From an uncultured Lachnospiraceae bacterium (GTDB lineage Bacteria > Bacillota > Clostridia > Lachnospirales > Lachnospiraceae), in contig CAJUMV010000020.1 in NCBI GenBank assembly GCA_910587715.1, forward strand, positions 8,072-72,071: 64,000 bases of DNA. The letters run 5' to 3'. Under the pieces are notes generated by a model. That model saw only the letters and a program-made list of their open reading frames with translations. It was not told the origin of the DNA and ran no database searches. This document shows, piece by piece, positions 51,313 to 60,608 of this stretch. A program made the translations under genes and the position numbers. The first letter of the stretch is position 1. Every line of letters starts with the position of its first letter.

Positions 51313-53748
51313 ATGAAACAAAAGGGAAATACAAGAAAGCAATACATTAACAGTGTGAAAAGACTGCTGGCGCTCTGCCTTACGGTGATTATGATGGCGG
51401 GGACGTTTGCGGGCTGCGGCGGCGGTCCGGCGGCATCCGACAAGCCGGATGCAGTCGCGGAGGATGGCACGGGAAGGAAGGAAGATGCGTCAAACGGAGA
51501 GGCACAGGCAGACGGAGAAACGGCAGACAATGAGCCGACGGCTATGGGGCGTTACGTGGAGACGACGGTGGATATCTCGGAAAGCACTTCCCGCTCCTAC
51601 AACATTACGGTGCTGATGGACGGGCGTCTGGTCATTCTGGATGAGACGGCGGGACAGCTCATCTCCTCGGATGGCGGCGCAAATTGGGAGACGGTTCCGA
51701 TTCCGGGAATCGACAACATGAAGACCTTTGCGGAAAACAACTATATATTCAGCATGGCGGCTGCGCCTGACGGTACGGTGGCGGTGCTGTCCTCGGACAA
51801 TGCAGCGTTCGAACAGACGGAAAAATTTGACCCGTGGCTCCATATAGCGAAGCCGGACGGCACGGTGCAGAAGATTGACTCGCTGCCGGTACAAGAGGAT
51901 GAAAGTTATGTTTACGGCGTCTTTTATTCTCCGGAGGGGGAGCTTTTTGCCACAACGGTTGGCGGGGGTATGGTCTACCGGGTGGACGTGGAGAGCGGGA
52001 CGCTGACGAAAGAGGTGACGATGGAGTGGCGTCCGGATCTGGTGAAATGTCAGGGAGACAAGATGTTTTTCCTCACCTCCAGAGAGGGGATTTCCATCTA
52101 CGACCGAAAGGAAGAAAAGTGGGTAGAGGACAGCGTTCTCGCTGACTTTATGGAGGAAAACTATAAGAACGAGTACTATGCGAACGACAGCTACTCGGTG
52201 TATATGATGCCGGGCGAAGATGAAGTGCTCTATCTGGCGGGCAAGGGCGGGATGTACCGCCATGTGATCGGCGGAAGCGTAATGGAGCAGATCATTGACG
52301 GCGCGCTCACCAGTTTCAGCAACCCTTCCATGAATATGATCGGTGTCACCGCGTACGGGGAGAATGAGTTTGCGGCGCTGTTTTCCGGCGGAACGGTGGC
52401 GCTTTACAAGTATGACGCCAATGTGCCAACAGTGCCCGAGAATATGATATCTGTGTACTCTCTGGAGGAGCAGGACGCTGTGCGGCAGGCGATCGCCCAG
52501 TTCCAGACGGAAAACCCGGATACCTTCGTCAGGTATGAAGTTGGCGTGCGCGGTTTGGACGCCAAGGCGGCGGAGGACGCGATCAAGAAGTTAAACACGG
52601 AGCTGATGGCGGGCAAGGGTCCTGACGTGATTATCATGGACGGACTTCCCGTGAAATCCTATGAGGAGAAGGGGATTCTGAAAGATTTGAAGCCCCACAT
52701 TGACAGCCTGACGGGGGACGCGGCGCTTCTTCCTAATATCGTGGAGGCGTTTAACCACGGGGGCGGCGTATATACGGTGCCGGTATATTTCCAGATTCCC
52801 ATGGTGATCGGCAGGCAGGACGATCTGGCGGGAATTACGGACCTTGCGTCTCTTGTGGACACGGTGGAAAAAATCAAAGCCGAGAAGCCAGAGGCGGAAA
52901 TCTGTCGATTCTTTTTCGAGGAGGCGACGGTGCGGTGGCTTCTTCCCGTGGCGGCTACGACATTTATCGGGGAGTCGGGCGGTATCGATGGTGAAGCGCT
53001 CTCGGAATATTTATCTGCGATGAATCAGATTTCAACGACTGCGCTGGAAGGAATCCCGGATTTTGTTGCAGAGTCTTACGGATGGCAGAAGGATTATTAT
53101 AAGGAAGAGAAATACGCGTATGAGCATTTTAACAGCGTGGGATTGGATTATGACGATTTCATGATGCAGGGCATGGAACTCAATTTCGGGATGCTGAAGA
53201 GCGTATACAACTATCAGAGTGGATTATCCTTAAAATATTGCGAGGGATTTGAGGATGTGGACATGAAATTTTTTGACGGCATGAGCGAGGGCGCCTTTGA
53301 GCCGTCGGTGCTGGTGGGGCTTTCCGCAGCTTCCACTCATCAGGAGGAGGCGGAGCGGTTCTTTGACATCATTATGGGCACGCAGGTGCAGAGCCTTCTC
53401 TACGACGGATTCATGGTGAACGAGAGCGCGCTTAAAGAGCAGCTCAGCAATCAATGGAAGATTTTTAAGAACGGCGGCACGGACAAAGCGTACGGCGAGC
53501 CGTGCAGTTCCGTGGGCGGCAGTTATAGTGATGGCAGGGAGTTCCACATGGATATCTATATGCCGACGCAGGAGGAGTTTCAGAAGCTCTACGCGCTCTG
53601 CAGTCAGGTGAAGACACCCTATGTGGCGGACACCGTGGTGGAGAATGCGGTGATCGAGATCGGCGCGCAGTATCTGAAGGGGCAGATGTCGCTGGATGAG
53701 GCGGTGCAGAAGATTAAGGCGAGGGTGGAACTTTACATGGCAGAATAA
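51313..53748 (+). CDS. Lipoprotein fusing a beta-propeller to an ABC solute-binding domain, paralogue 1
   Basis: An 811-residue lipoprotein (lipobox FAGC, Cys35). Residues about 75-375 look like a beta-propeller: an Asp-box SSDGGANW, then repeated strands of the type GRLVILDE, GTVAVLSS, GELFATTV and KMFFLTS, and a final RHVIGGSVMEQIIDG. Residues about 390-811 are an extracellular solute-binding domain of the sugar-type (SBP_bac_1), with VRQAIAQFQTENPDTFVRYEVG, KLNTELMAGKGPDVIIMDGLP and a C-terminal helical region. The 35% or so identity by eye with the next gene, including a shared MGRYVET after the linker, indicates tandem duplication. The combination of propeller and binding domain in one chain is unusual. 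Confidence 0.82.
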   Translation: MKQKGNTRKQYINSVKRLLALCLTVIMMAGTFAGCGGGPAASDKPDAVAEDGTGRKEDASNGEAQADGETADNEPTAMGRYVETTVDISESTSRSYNITVLMDGRLVILDETAGQLISSDGGANWETVPIPGIDNMKTFAENNYIFSMAAAPDGTVAVLSSDNAAFEQTEKFDPWLHIAKPDGTVQKIDSLPVQEDESYVYGVFYSPEGELFATTVGGGMVYRVDVESGTLTKEVTMEWRPDLVKCQGDKMFFLTSREGISIYDRKEEKWVEDSVLADFMEENYKNEYYANDSYSVYMMPGEDEVLYLAGKGGMYRHVIGGSVMEQIIDGALTSFSNPSMNMIGVTAYGENEFAALFSGGTVALYKYDANVPTVPENMISVYSLEEQDAVRQAIAQFQTENPDTFVRYEVGVRGLDAKAAEDAIKKLNTELMAGKGPDVIIMDGLPVKSYEEKGILKDLKPHIDSLTGDAALLPNIVEAFNHGGGVYTVPVYFQIPMVIGRQDDLAGITDLASLVDTVEKIKAEKPEAEICRFFFEEATVRWLLPVAATTFIGESGGIDGEALSEYLSAMNQISTTALEGIPDFVAESYGWQKDYYKEEKYAYEHFNSVGLDYDDFMMQGMELNFGMLKSVYNYQSGLSLKYCEGFEDVDMKFFDGMSEGAFEPSVLVGLSAASTHQEEAERFFDIIMGTQVQSLLYDGFMVNESALKEQLSNQWKIFKNGGTDKAYGEPCSSVGGSYSDGREFHMDIYMPTQEEFQKLYALCSQVKTPYVADTVVENAVIEIGAQYLKGQMSLDEAVQKIKARVELYMAE

Positions 53749-53779
53749 CAATGTGAGAAGAAAGCGGAGGATAGTGTTG

Positions 53780-56158
53780 ATGCAAAAGAGCGGGATGAGA
53801 AAACAGAAGGTCTGGAAGAGGACGGCGGCATTGTGGTTGGCGGGGGTGATGGTGGTGTCTCTGGCGGGCTGTGGCGGTAAAGGCGGAGACGGGAAGGACG
53901 GAACCGGCGGGGGCGCGAATCAGGATGGGGCGTCCGGCGGCAGCGTTGCCATGGGGCGCTATGTGGAGACGATGACGGATGTGGACACAGGAGAGCTTCT
54001 GGATTTGAAGGAGCTTGCGGACGGGCGGTTTATTCTGTTGGAAAACGGCGCGGACGGGCGGTGGGTTTCCGAGGACAAGGGTGCGACGTGGAAGCCGGAT
54101 GCGCTGCCGGGGTGGAATGACCTTGCGATGGATTATTATATCTATGATATGAAGGCGGCTCCCGACGGCAGCGTGGCAATTCTCTGTAAGAATTTTGGTA
54201 CGATGAGTGGGGATGAGGACGACGGGGAGTCTGATGACGGAGCGGAGAACAAAATTTGCCTTATTCCCGCGCAGGGCGATACGCGGTGGTTTGATGTGCC
54301 CACTGACGAACATGAAATAGCGGCCAGCCTATGCTTTTCGGAGGACGGCAGCAGGCTTTTTGTGGCGTCGCCTGAGCAGAAGATTTATGAGATTGACCAG
54401 GCGACGGGAACGAGTAAGTTGGTTTTGGCGGCGGATATCATGCCGGACATGTTCTGCGTCTGGGAAAACTATATAGCGATTAAAAACGAGCGGGAAGGCG
54501 TTGCCCTGTACGATTTGGACACGGCGGAACGGATTGCGGACGACGTGATTACGGATTTTGTGATAGAAAACTGTGCGGTCAATGAGCAGGTTGTGGCATC
54601 TACCTACAGTATTTTTCCGGCGGAGGAGGCGGGCATTTATCTGGTCTGCAATAAAGGGGTATACCGCCATGTAATTGGCGGTACGGTTATGGAGCAGGTG
54701 ATTAACGGTGGATTATCCAGCTTAAGCGACCCCATGAAGCATGTGACGAAGATAATCCGCACGGCTGGGGATGGATTTATGGCGGCTTTCCTGGAGGGAA
54801 AGGTATCGTCCTTCACCTATGATCCCAATATCAGCACCGTGCCTTCGCAGACGCTCACGGCATACAGTCTGACGGAAAACGATATTCTGCGGCAGGCAAT
54901 CATCCGCTATCAGGGAGCGCATCCCGACGTCTATGTGGAATATAAGACCGGCATGGACGAGGAGGGCGGCGGAACCAGAGAGGACGCGGTGAAAAAGCTG
55001 AACACGGAGATTATGGCAGGCAAAGGTCCGGATTTTCTTCTCCTGGACGGACTTCCGGTGGATTCCTATGTGGAAAAGGGCGTGCTTGCAGACTTGACAC
55101 CCTATCTGACGGAGATAGAGAAGGAGGAAAAACTCCTTTCCAATATCAAGGAATGCTTTACGGCGGACGGAAAGATTTGTATGCTTCCGGCGGCGGTAAC
55201 CGTATCCATGTATATGACTGATAAAGAAAATATGATAGATGTGTCTGACCTTTCTTCTCTGGCGGATATGATAGAAGAACTCAGAAGTGAGCATCCGGGG
55301 GAAGGTATCATGGAGACTTACAGCGAGGAAATGATACTGAATGCTTTGATGCCCGTGTCCGCGCCACTTTGGATTGAGGATGGAGGGAAGCTTAATGTGG
55401 AGGAGCTGACTGTCTATCTGGAGCAGACGAAGCGGATTTACGATGCCTGTATGGAAGGACTGCCGGAGGAGGCTTTGCAGCGGTATCTGGAGAGAGAGCA
55501 GAACTGGGTCACCAGCAGCGACGAGGTCGGCGCTTACAACGATTTGCAGGGCGGCGGTGTGCAGATTGTGGCGGGCAATGAGAAGGTGGCTCTGGGGGAA
55601 CTAAAAAACGCTTATAATTATGCCTTTATGAAGTCCATCAATAAAGCAGAGAACGGGGAGAACGGCTTAAACTGCCAGATGGCGCCGACACCGGGGAATG
55701 TGAAAGATTCTTTCCGTCCCTATGCCCTGATGGGAATCAGCGCTGCATCCGAAAAAAGCGAGCTGGTTGGCGGTCTTTTGCGGGAAGCGCTCTCCAAAGA
55801 TATGCAGAGCCTGATTTACCCGGTCGGCTTTCCTATCAACGAGGCGGGCTTGCAGACATATCTGGAAACGCTGGGCGGGCAGCTCCCCGACCAGGCCAGG
55901 CCGGGGGAGCCTTACGGCGGGTACGGCTTATCCAATAGTGACGGCACGGTAATATCCATGAGCATCTATGCGCCCACAGAGCAGGAGACGAAGGAGCTGT
56001 ATGAGCTGCTCACTTCCGTGAGGACACCTTATCTGGCTGATGTGGTCGTGGAGGACGCGGTGCGGGAAGCCGGGAAGTGGTATCTGGAAGAAAAGTGCAG
56101 TCTGGAGGCGGCGGTGGAGCTGGTGCAGGAGAAGCTTGCGATTTATACATCCGAATAA
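53780..56158 (+). CDS. Lipoprotein fusing a beta-propeller to an ABC solute-binding domain, paralogue 2
   Basis: A 792-residue lipoprotein (lipobox SLAGC, Cys31) with the same layout as its neighbour: Gly-rich linker, MGRYVET, an Asp-box SEDKGATW, a propeller-like region to about 360 ending in RHVIGGTVMEQVINGG, then a solute-binding domain with LRQAIIRYQGAHPDVYVEY and KLNTEIMAGKGPDFLLLDGLP. ATG 53780 follows GCGGAGG; a second ATG lies five codons on. The frame is open upstream into the previous gene but reads Arg-rich sequence there. It is followed three bases later by a full copy of the two-hairpin repeat. Confidence 0.82.
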   Translation: MQKSGMRKQKVWKRTAALWLAGVMVVSLAGCGGKGGDGKDGTGGGANQDGASGGSVAMGRYVETMTDVDTGELLDLKELADGRFILLENGADGRWVSEDKGATWKPDALPGWNDLAMDYYIYDMKAAPDGSVAILCKNFGTMSGDEDDGESDDGAENKICLIPAQGDTRWFDVPTDEHEIAASLCFSEDGSRLFVASPEQKIYEIDQATGTSKLVLAADIMPDMFCVWENYIAIKNEREGVALYDLDTAERIADDVITDFVIENCAVNEQVVASTYSIFPAEEAGIYLVCNKGVYRHVIGGTVMEQVINGGLSSLSDPMKHVTKIIRTAGDGFMAAFLEGKVSSFTYDPNISTVPSQTLTAYSLTENDILRQAIIRYQGAHPDVYVEYKTGMDEEGGGTREDAVKKLNTEIMAGKGPDFLLLDGLPVDSYVEKGVLADLTPYLTEIEKEEKLLSNIKECFTADGKICMLPAAVTVSMYMTDKENMIDVSDLSSLADMIEELRSEHPGEGIMETYSEEMILNALMPVSAPLWIEDGGKLNVEELTVYLEQTKRIYDACMEGLPEEALQRYLEREQNWVTSSDEVGAYNDLQGGGVQIVAGNEKVALGELKNAYNYAFMKSINKAENGENGLNCQMAPTPGNVKDSFRPYALMGISAASEKSELVGGLLREALSKDMQSLIYPVGFPINEAGLQTYLETLGGQLPDQARPGEPYGGYGLSNSDGTVISMSIYAPTEQETKELYELLTSVRTPYLADVVVEDAVREAGKWYLEEKCSLEAAVELVQEKLAIYTSE

Positions 56159-56160
56159 CA

Positions 56161-56254
56161 GCGTGAAAAGTACTTCTAACCACTCGCAGCAAAGGCTGCT
56201 TCGCGGAGAAGTACTAAGTTTCACGCGGGAGAATGCCCAAAAGCGGCATTCTCC
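56161..56254. repeat. Two-hairpin 94-nt repeat element, copy B
   Basis: Starts two bases after the stop codon. Hairpin 1: GCGTGAAA/TTTCACGC, AGTACTTCT/AGAAGTACT and GCAGC/GCTGC; hairpin 2: GGAGAATGCC/GGCATTCTCC. Compared with copy A, the middle stem keeps pairing through a C-G in place of T-A. No T run follows. Confidence 0.9.
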
Positions 56255-56278
56255 GTATATGTGAATTTGCCTAAAATG

Positions 56279-56307
56279 TTGGAAAATGCAAAATAGTATA
56301 CTATAAC
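56279..56307 (+). promoter_or_regulatory. Possible promoter and palindrome before permease genes
   Basis: TTGGAA (56279-56284) and TATAAC (56302-56307) with a 17-base spacer. The perfect palindrome ATAGTATACTAT (56293-56304) overlaps the -10 box. The predicted start is very close to the coding start and would exclude the AGGAGAG site, so either the promoter or the assumed start codon may be off. Confidence 0.4.
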
Positions 56308-56326
56308 AGGAGAGTTTTTGAAAGGG

Positions 56327-57265
56327 ATGACGAAAACGCGGAGAGTATGCAATAGTTTACATAACCCAATTATGCGGAATAAACAGGCGTGGGGAAGCGG
56401 GAAGAAATATAGACGCAGGCAGAGGGCTTTTCTGTTCTTTCTTCTGCCGAGCCTGGCGGGAGTGACGCTTTTTGTGCTTTTGCCGTTTTTGGATGTGGTG
56501 AACCGTTCCTTTCGGACGGCGGTGACGGGCGAATTTACGGGCGTAAAAAATTACGGCGTGATTTTTCAAAATCAGGCGTTTGTGCTGGCAGTGAAAAATA
56601 CGGCGCGGTTTACGGTGGTCTGTATACCGCTTCTGGTGCTGGCTGGGCTTCTGGTGGCGCTTACTCTGAGTAACTTTCCTAACGCGTCGCTGATTAAATC
56701 GGTGTATCTGTTTCCACTTGCTATGCCGACGGCGACCATCGTTCTTGTGTGGAAGATGGTTTTTTACAGAAAGGGATTCCTGAATTTGTTTCTCACAAAG
56801 ATCGGAGAGTTTACCGGTCTGTGGGGGAGTGTGGCGGTAGATTATCTGGGGACGGGCGCTTCCTTCTGGGTGTTGGTGGCAAGTTACCTGTGGAAGAATA
56901 CGGGTTACACGGTGGTGCTCTGGCTGGCGGGCATTCTGGCGATTCCGGCTGAGTTTATCGAGGCGGCAAAAGTGGACGGGGCGGGACGGTGGAAGTGCAT
57001 CCGCTATATTATCCTGCCAAATCTGAAAGGCAGTTTTTACACCATTGTGATTTTGTCTTTTTTAAATTCTTTTAAGATTTACCGGGAGGCTTATCTGGTG
57101 GCGGGCTCTTATCCGCAGGAGGACATTTATCTGCTGCAGCACCTGTTCAATAACTGGTTCGTCAATCTGGAGTTTGACAAGATGGCGGCTGCGGCGGTGT
57201 GCGTGGGGGCGGTGCTGTTTGTGGCGATTATGGGTCTGCAGAGGGTCTGGGATAAGGCGGAGTGA
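56327..57265 (+). CDS. ABC transporter permease, MalF/UgpA type
   Basis: An inner-membrane permease subunit of the carbohydrate-uptake (CUT1) type with six hydrophobic segments from about residue 35. The EAA loop that docks on the ATPase is EFIEAAKVDGAGRWKCIRYIILPNL. TTG 56318 is an alternative start closer to the AGGAGAG site. One 12-mer AGTTTACATAAC lies in the N-terminal extension, which is longer than usual and basic. It pairs with the next gene. No ATP-binding subunit gene is present in the module. Confidence 0.9.
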   Translation: MTKTRRVCNSLHNPIMRNKQAWGSGKKYRRRQRAFLFFLLPSLAGVTLFVLLPFLDVVNRSFRTAVTGEFTGVKNYGVIFQNQAFVLAVKNTARFTVVCIPLLVLAGLLVALTLSNFPNASLIKSVYLFPLAMPTATIVLVWKMVFYRKGFLNLFLTKIGEFTGLWGSVAVDYLGTGASFWVLVASYLWKNTGYTVVLWLAGILAIPAEFIEAAKVDGAGRWKCIRYIILPNLKGSFYTIVILSFLNSFKIYREAYLVAGSYPQEDIYLLQHLFNNWFVNLEFDKMAAAAVCVGAVLFVAIMGLQRVWDKAE

Positions 57266-57270
57266 GGTAG

Positions 57271-58149
57271 ATGAGGATGCCAAAGATTCAGAAAAGGATA
57301 TATGATATCATAAAAAATTATATGGCGGTCGTTATGTTGATGGTGCCTGCCTTGCTCATCTGTCTGCCGGTACTGCTGATATTGACGGGGTCGGTGATGG
57401 ACAGTCTGGAAATGAAGCAGTACCTGCTTCCTGTGTTTGGGGACGGGGAAGGGTATATCCGCTGGAAGCTGATGCCGGATTATCCCACTTTCGAGCATTA
57501 TGGCAGGCTGCTTTTTCTGACGCCCTCGTTTTTTGTGCTGTTTTGGAACTCTGTGAAGCTGGTAATCTGCATTCTGACGGGGCAGCTTTTGGTGGGGGTT
57601 CCCGCGGCGTGGGCGTTTGCGGCTTATCAGGTGCGGGGGAGCAGGGCACTGTTTGCTCTGTATGTGGTGCTGATGCTTCTGCCTTTTCAGGTGACGATGC
57701 TTTCCAGCTATCTGGTGCTTGACCGGCTGGCGTTGATGAATACCCATGCCGCCATTATTCTGCCGGCGGTGTTTTCCACTCTGCCGATTTTTTTGACCTA
57801 CGGCGGTTTCCGGGCGATTCCGCCGCAGCTGTTTGAGGCGGCACGGATTGACGGGGCGAGTGAATTACGGATATTTCTGACTATGGGGCTTCCTTTGGGG
57901 AAAAGTGGAATATTGTCTGCCATAGTGTTAGGGTTTTTGGAATACTGGAATCTGATGGAGCAGCCGCTGGCGTTTCTGGAGGAAAAGGCATTGTGGCCGC
58001 TGTCCTTATATCTGCCGGAGATTTCGTGGCTGCAGGCGGGCTTTGCACTCTGCGCCTCGTTTGTCACATTGATTCCGGCGGCTTTTGTGTTTGTGCTGGG
58101 ACAGGATTATCTGGAGCAGGGGATTGTGTATTCCGGTCTAAAAGAGTAG
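57271..58149 (+). CDS. ABC transporter permease, MalG/UgpE type
   Basis: The second permease subunit, 292 residues, with six membrane segments and the EAA loop QLFEAARIDGASELRIFLTMGLPLGKSG. The segment between the first two helices (about 45-80) is extracellular and long. ATG 57277 (two codons in) fits the ribosome binding site slightly better. It begins five bases after the first permease, so the pair is translated together. Confidence 0.9.
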   Translation: MRMPKIQKRIYDIIKNYMAVVMLMVPALLICLPVLLILTGSVMDSLEMKQYLLPVFGDGEGYIRWKLMPDYPTFEHYGRLLFLTPSFFVLFWNSVKLVICILTGQLLVGVPAAWAFAAYQVRGSRALFALYVVLMLLPFQVTMLSSYLVLDRLALMNTHAAIILPAVFSTLPIFLTYGGFRAIPPQLFEAARIDGASELRIFLTMGLPLGKSGILSAIVLGFLEYWNLMEQPLAFLEEKALWPLSLYLPEISWLQAGFALCASFVTLIPAAFVFVLGQDYLEQGIVYSGLKE

Positions 58150-58167
58150 TGCGAGGAGGATGGTTTC

Positions 58168-59568
58168 ATGGATAAGCGGAGAAAGAAGATTATCGCGGGG
58201 CTGGCGGTTTTTATGGTCTTTATGTGGCTGTGTACGCTGGTGTCAAAAAGTATATACGCATCCAGACTGCCTATGGTTTCGACGACCCGCACGGATTCCA
58301 AGTATATCGAGCATATCGTGGAGGCGGAGGGCATTGTGGAGGCGGGAGCCAAGCTGCCGGTGACAGTCTTAAGCGGTCTGCGGGTGGAGGAACTTGCCGT
58401 TCAGACCGGGGATAAAATAGAGGAGGGGGATCTTCTCTTTACTGTGGATTTGGAGGATATGAAGCGGATTATGGAGGAGCAGGAGCTGGCGGCGTCAAAG
58501 GTGCAGCTTCAGATTGACGCCATTGTCCACAATAAGGAGCTGGCGCAAAACCAGAAGGCGTTGGAGGAAGCAAGGGCGAGGGAGGATTATGACGCGCTTG
58601 TCAGATATCAGGATACACTGGTGGGAAGAGCTGCCGAGGGCGTGGCGCAGGCGGAGGAAGCGCTGGAAGAGCTGCAGGCGGAGAACAGGGAGCATGAGAA
58701 CGACTGGCAGAAGGAGGATGGCGAGTCCAAAAGCGAGGAGGAGCTGGAAGCGGAGCGGAAGGCGAGAGAGCAGGAGGAGGAGCGGTTGCAACAGGAGCTG
58801 CAGGCGGCGGCCTATGCGGAAGCGGACGCCAGGTGGAACCGGGACAACACCATAAAGGACGCGGGGCGCAAGGTGGAGGATGTCTTGCAGGAGGAGAACG
58901 TGGACGCTACGCTGGCGGTTTATCGGGAGGAGCTGGCGGCGGCGCGGGATAAGCTTGCCGCATACAAGACGATTTTGGAGCAGGAGGGGAAAATTACCAG
59001 TCCCATGGGCGGAATGGTGACGGACGTCTATGTGCAGACGGGTGGCAGGGTGCCGGACACGGCGTCTTTTCTGCTGGCAGATGACAGCGTGCCCTGCCAG
59101 TTCCGAGTGTCTCTTACCAAAGAACAGAAGAGTTATGTAAACTTAAATGACGACGTGAAGCTGCAGCTTGACGGGAGCAAAAAGACTGACGCGAAAGTGG
59201 ATTATATCGAGGAAAACGAGAACGCGCCGGGCACTTATACGGCGATCCTGCGGCTGCCGGAAGAGACGGGGATGCCCGGTCTTTCCGGAAAAATGACCTG
59301 CTCCAAGGTGGGTGAGAAATATCCGAACTGTATATCCCTTCTGGCGCTGCACGCGGAGAACGACAGGAACTTCGTGTATGTGGTGAGCGAGCGGGAGGGG
59401 ATTCTCGGTACGGAATATTATGTGGAGGAAATTATCGTCAGCGTGGCGGACAAGAACGATAAGCTGGCAGCAATCGAGGGCGCAGTGTCGGAGGGGAGCC
59501 GGATTATAGAGTCCTCCACGAAGGAGATTAAGAAGGGGGATGTGGTGCGGCTGTCGGATGTGTCTTGA
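58168..59568 (+). CDS. HlyD/RND-type membrane-fusion (adaptor) protein
   Basis: A 466-residue adaptor with one N-terminal membrane segment (about 8-25), a lipoyl-like domain (about 45-95, VEAEGIVEAGAKLPVTVLSGLRVEELAVQTGDKIEEGD), a long antiparallel coiled coil rich in Glu, Lys, Arg and Gln (about 100-265), the second lipoyl half (ITSPMGGMVTDVYVQTGGRVP), and beta-barrel domains. Such adaptors usually serve MacB- or RND-type exporters. Here it sits directly behind MalF/MalG-type permeases. GAGGAGG precedes the ATG. One GTTATGTAAACT 12-mer lies inside (59132-59143). Confidence 0.87.
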   Translation: MDKRRKKIIAGLAVFMVFMWLCTLVSKSIYASRLPMVSTTRTDSKYIEHIVEAEGIVEAGAKLPVTVLSGLRVEELAVQTGDKIEEGDLLFTVDLEDMKRIMEEQELAASKVQLQIDAIVHNKELAQNQKALEEARAREDYDALVRYQDTLVGRAAEGVAQAEEALEELQAENREHENDWQKEDGESKSEEELEAERKAREQEEERLQQELQAAAYAEADARWNRDNTIKDAGRKVEDVLQEENVDATLAVYREELAAARDKLAAYKTILEQEGKITSPMGGMVTDVYVQTGGRVPDTASFLLADDSVPCQFRVSLTKEQKSYVNLNDDVKLQLDGSKKTDAKVDYIEENENAPGTYTAILRLPEETGMPGLSGKMTCSKVGEKYPNCISLLALHAENDRNFVYVVSEREGILGTEYYVEEIIVSVADKNDKLAAIEGAVSEGSRIIESSTKEIKKGDVVRLSDVS

Positions 59569-59592
59569 AAATATTGGTGAGGTTGCTATAAT
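59565..59592 (+). promoter_or_regulatory. Sigma-A promoter of glycerophosphodiesterase gene
   Basis: TTGAAA (59565-59570, overlapping the adaptor stop codon) and TATAAT (59587-59592) are 16 bases apart, with TG one base ahead of the -10 box. Confidence 0.8.
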
Positions 59593-59642
59593 AGAAAAAG
59601 CAGGAAGATTGACATTTTGCATCAAAGGGGACGGACACTCAG

Positions 59643-60485
59643 ATGATTCTGGCGGTTATTAAAGTTATTTTGTGTAGTATCGCAGCGCTTGCTGTCTTAT
59701 ATCTGCTGGCAATCATGCCGCGCATGTTAAAACGCCCCGATACTTCGCTCTTTAAAAAGAGATATTTTGCCCACAGAGGTCTGCACGACAATGACGGGGA
59801 TGCGCCCGAAAATTCTATGTCGGCTTTTAAGAAAGCGGTGGATGCCGGGCTTGGTATGGAGCTGGATGTGCAGGTGACGAAGGACGGCGTGCCGGTCATT
59901 TTCCACGATTTTACACTGGAGAGGATATGCGGCGCGGAGGGTAAGGTTGTGAATCATACATATGACGAGCTGCAGGCTTATACGCTTTGTCATTCAAAAG
60001 AGCGGATTCCGAAGCTGTCCGAGCTGCTTGACATGGTGGACGGACGTGTGCCCCTTATTGTGGAGATCAAGGCGGAGACGGCTGATGTCTCTTGCTGCGC
60101 TGTTATTGACGGACTTTTGCGCGCCTATCACGGCGCTTATTGTATTGAATCTTTTAATCCCATGGTGCTCTGGTGGTTCCGCATAAACCGCGGTGATGTG
60201 GTGCGGGGGCAGCTTTCCTCGAATTTTCGCAAAGAGGGCGTATACTGGAACATTCTCTATTTTGCGATGACGCATCTTCTGTTCAATTTTCTGACCAAGC
60301 CTGATTTTATCGCCTATAACCATAAGTTCAGCGAGGAGCCGGGCAGAAGAATCTGCAAGCGTCTTTACAGACATCCTGCGGCGGCGTGGACGGTTCGCAG
60401 CGAGAAGGATTTGGAGACGCTTAAGGGAGAGTATGACGTGTTTATTTTTGACAGCTTTCTTCCCGTCAGGACCAATCAGATGTGA
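59643..60485 (+). CDS. Glycerophosphodiester phosphodiesterase
   Basis: A 280-residue GDPD-family enzyme that releases glycerol 3-phosphate from deacylated phospholipids or wall teichoic acid-like polymers. It has an N-terminal membrane segment (about 3-22) and a TIM-barrel with the catalytic AHRGLHDN, GMELDVQVTKDGVPVIFHDFTLER and VEIKAET motifs. It has its own strong promoter and stands alone. Substrate not predictable. Confidence 0.93.
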   Translation: MILAVIKVILCSIAALAVLYLLAIMPRMLKRPDTSLFKKRYFAHRGLHDNDGDAPENSMSAFKKAVDAGLGMELDVQVTKDGVPVIFHDFTLERICGAEGKVVNHTYDELQAYTLCHSKERIPKLSELLDMVDGRVPLIVEIKAETADVSCCAVIDGLLRAYHGAYCIESFNPMVLWWFRINRGDVVRGQLSSNFRKEGVYWNILYFAMTHLLFNFLTKPDFIAYNHKFSEEPGRRICKRLYRHPAAAWTVRSEKDLETLKGEYDVFIFDSFLPVRTNQM

Positions 60486-60534
60486 CGTTTTTGAGTCTGT
60501 ATAAGAATATTGTTGCGCTTTCGCACGCTAATGT

Positions 60535-60558
60535 GACAAATATTTTGCAATATTTGTC
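60535..60558. terminator. Perfect 10-bp inverted repeat after the GDPD gene
   Basis: GACAAATATT (60535-60544) and AATATTTGTC (60549-60558) with a four-base loop, followed by a T-rich CTTTATTTTG. It can act as an AT-rich terminator or as a protein-binding palindrome ahead of ppdK. Confidence 0.5.
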
Positions 60559-60565
60559 CTTTATT

Positions 60566-60583
60566 TTGTGAAAATTTTCAAAA
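60566..60583. promoter_or_regulatory. Rex-like operator upstream of ppdK
   Basis: TTGTGAA, four bases, TTCAAAA: one mismatch from the Rex consensus TTGTGAA-N4-TTCACAA. Rex is the NADH/NAD-sensing repressor of fermentation genes in Gram-positives. It lies about 26 bases ahead of the extended -10 promoter. Confidence 0.5.
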
Positions 60584-60608
60584 AACCAGTGTTAAAATTG
60601 CAAATATA

